Assembly: GCF_003062295.1 (NCBI RefSeq)
Contig: NZ_PYCN01000016.1
Location: forward strand, 104,936-168,935
Origin: Bradyrhizobium algeriense
GTDB taxonomy: Bacteria > Pseudomonadota > Alphaproteobacteria > Rhizobiales > Xanthobacteraceae
DNA length: 64,000 bases
Reading direction: 5' to 3'
Shown here: positions 63,953-64,000 of the stretch, in pieces
Layout of the letters: every line of letters begins with the position of its first letter
Position numbering within the stretch: position 1 is the stretch's first letter
Program-made: the position numbers and the translations under genes
The notes under the pieces: generated by a model
The model's input: only the letters and a program-made list of their open reading frames with translations
Database searches by the model: none
Told to the model about the DNA's origin: nothing

Positions 63953-64000
63953 ATGATGGGGCGGCAGGAAGATGGGCAAGGACAGTTTTTCTATTCGTTT
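63953..64000 (+). mobile_element. Start of an IS1182/IS5-like transposase gene (cut by window edge)
   Basis: ATG 63953 opens a frame reading MMGRQEDGQGQFFYSF, the N-terminus of IS1182/IS5-like transposases as I recall it (MMGRQ...LFYEF). The bases upstream, GATTGTGTTGCAAAACTCCC at about 63879, look like a terminal inverted repeat of such elements (TTGCAACACA). The left boundary is not fixed. Confidence 0.55.

Overview
The window is GC-rich chromosomal DNA with tightly packed genes in long same-strand runs. It carries several families of long palindromic intergenic repeats of the kind common in Bradyrhizobium and Rhodopseudomonas. Gene content (sox thiosulfate oxidation, many ABC and MFS importers, acyl-CoA catabolism, an LplT-Aas fusion) also fits a Bradyrhizobium-like alphaproteobacterium. 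This assignment rests on recognition, not on a search. No rRNA, tRNA, prophage or CRISPR array was seen. One IS element begins at the right edge.

Layout. 1-4.8 kb: a cut-off MFS gene, an S9A oligopeptidase, a solitary HicB-type antitoxin with tandem operators, a broken PCMT-like methyltransferase, a DUF938 methyltransferase and an ArsR regulator with the cysteine pair of BigR/SqrR persulfide sensors. 4.9-11.7 kb: a co-directional sulfur-oxidation operon, soxC-D-X-Y-Z-A-K-like-B, then a secreted DsrE-like protein. It is followed by a second DsrE fragment and a persulfide dioxygenase-rhodanese fusion (to 13.0 kb). A palindrome overlapping the likely sox promoter ties the ArsR sensor to the operon.

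13.1-18.5 kb: cobalamin uptake, with btuC-D-F on the minus strand and a cobalamin riboswitch leading btuB on the plus strand. 18.6-21.5 kb: unrecognised genes, several very small, and repeats. 21.5-26 kb: an MFS transporter with an N-acyl-D-amino-acid deacylase-type amidohydrolase, then another MFS transporter. 26.2-30.9 kb: an ABC ATPase, an FtsX-type permease and a Tat-exported CrtC/AttH-like lipocalin protein, plus a MAPEG protein. 31-36.8 kb: a stand-alone amino-acid-type binding protein and a two-gene RND efflux pump. 37.4-46 kb: an iron alcohol dehydrogenase, an acyl-CoA synthetase and a complete five-gene Dpp/Opp importer.

46.1-56.3 kb: a minus-strand catabolic block (two acyl-CoA dehydrogenases, GST, AraC regulator, BKACE enzyme, biotin-dependent acyl-CoA carboxylase) with a divergent binding protein. 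It looks like branched-chain acyl or acyclic-terpene breakdown, but the substrate is unknown. 56.3-63.5 kb: a TetR gene divergent from an 84-residue orphan with paired operators, the LplT-PlsC-acyl-ACP synthetase fusion, a DUF805 protein, and a TetR-EamA pair that share operator sequences. 63.5-64 kb: a small minus-strand gene, a perfect CRP-type site and the start of an IS transposase.
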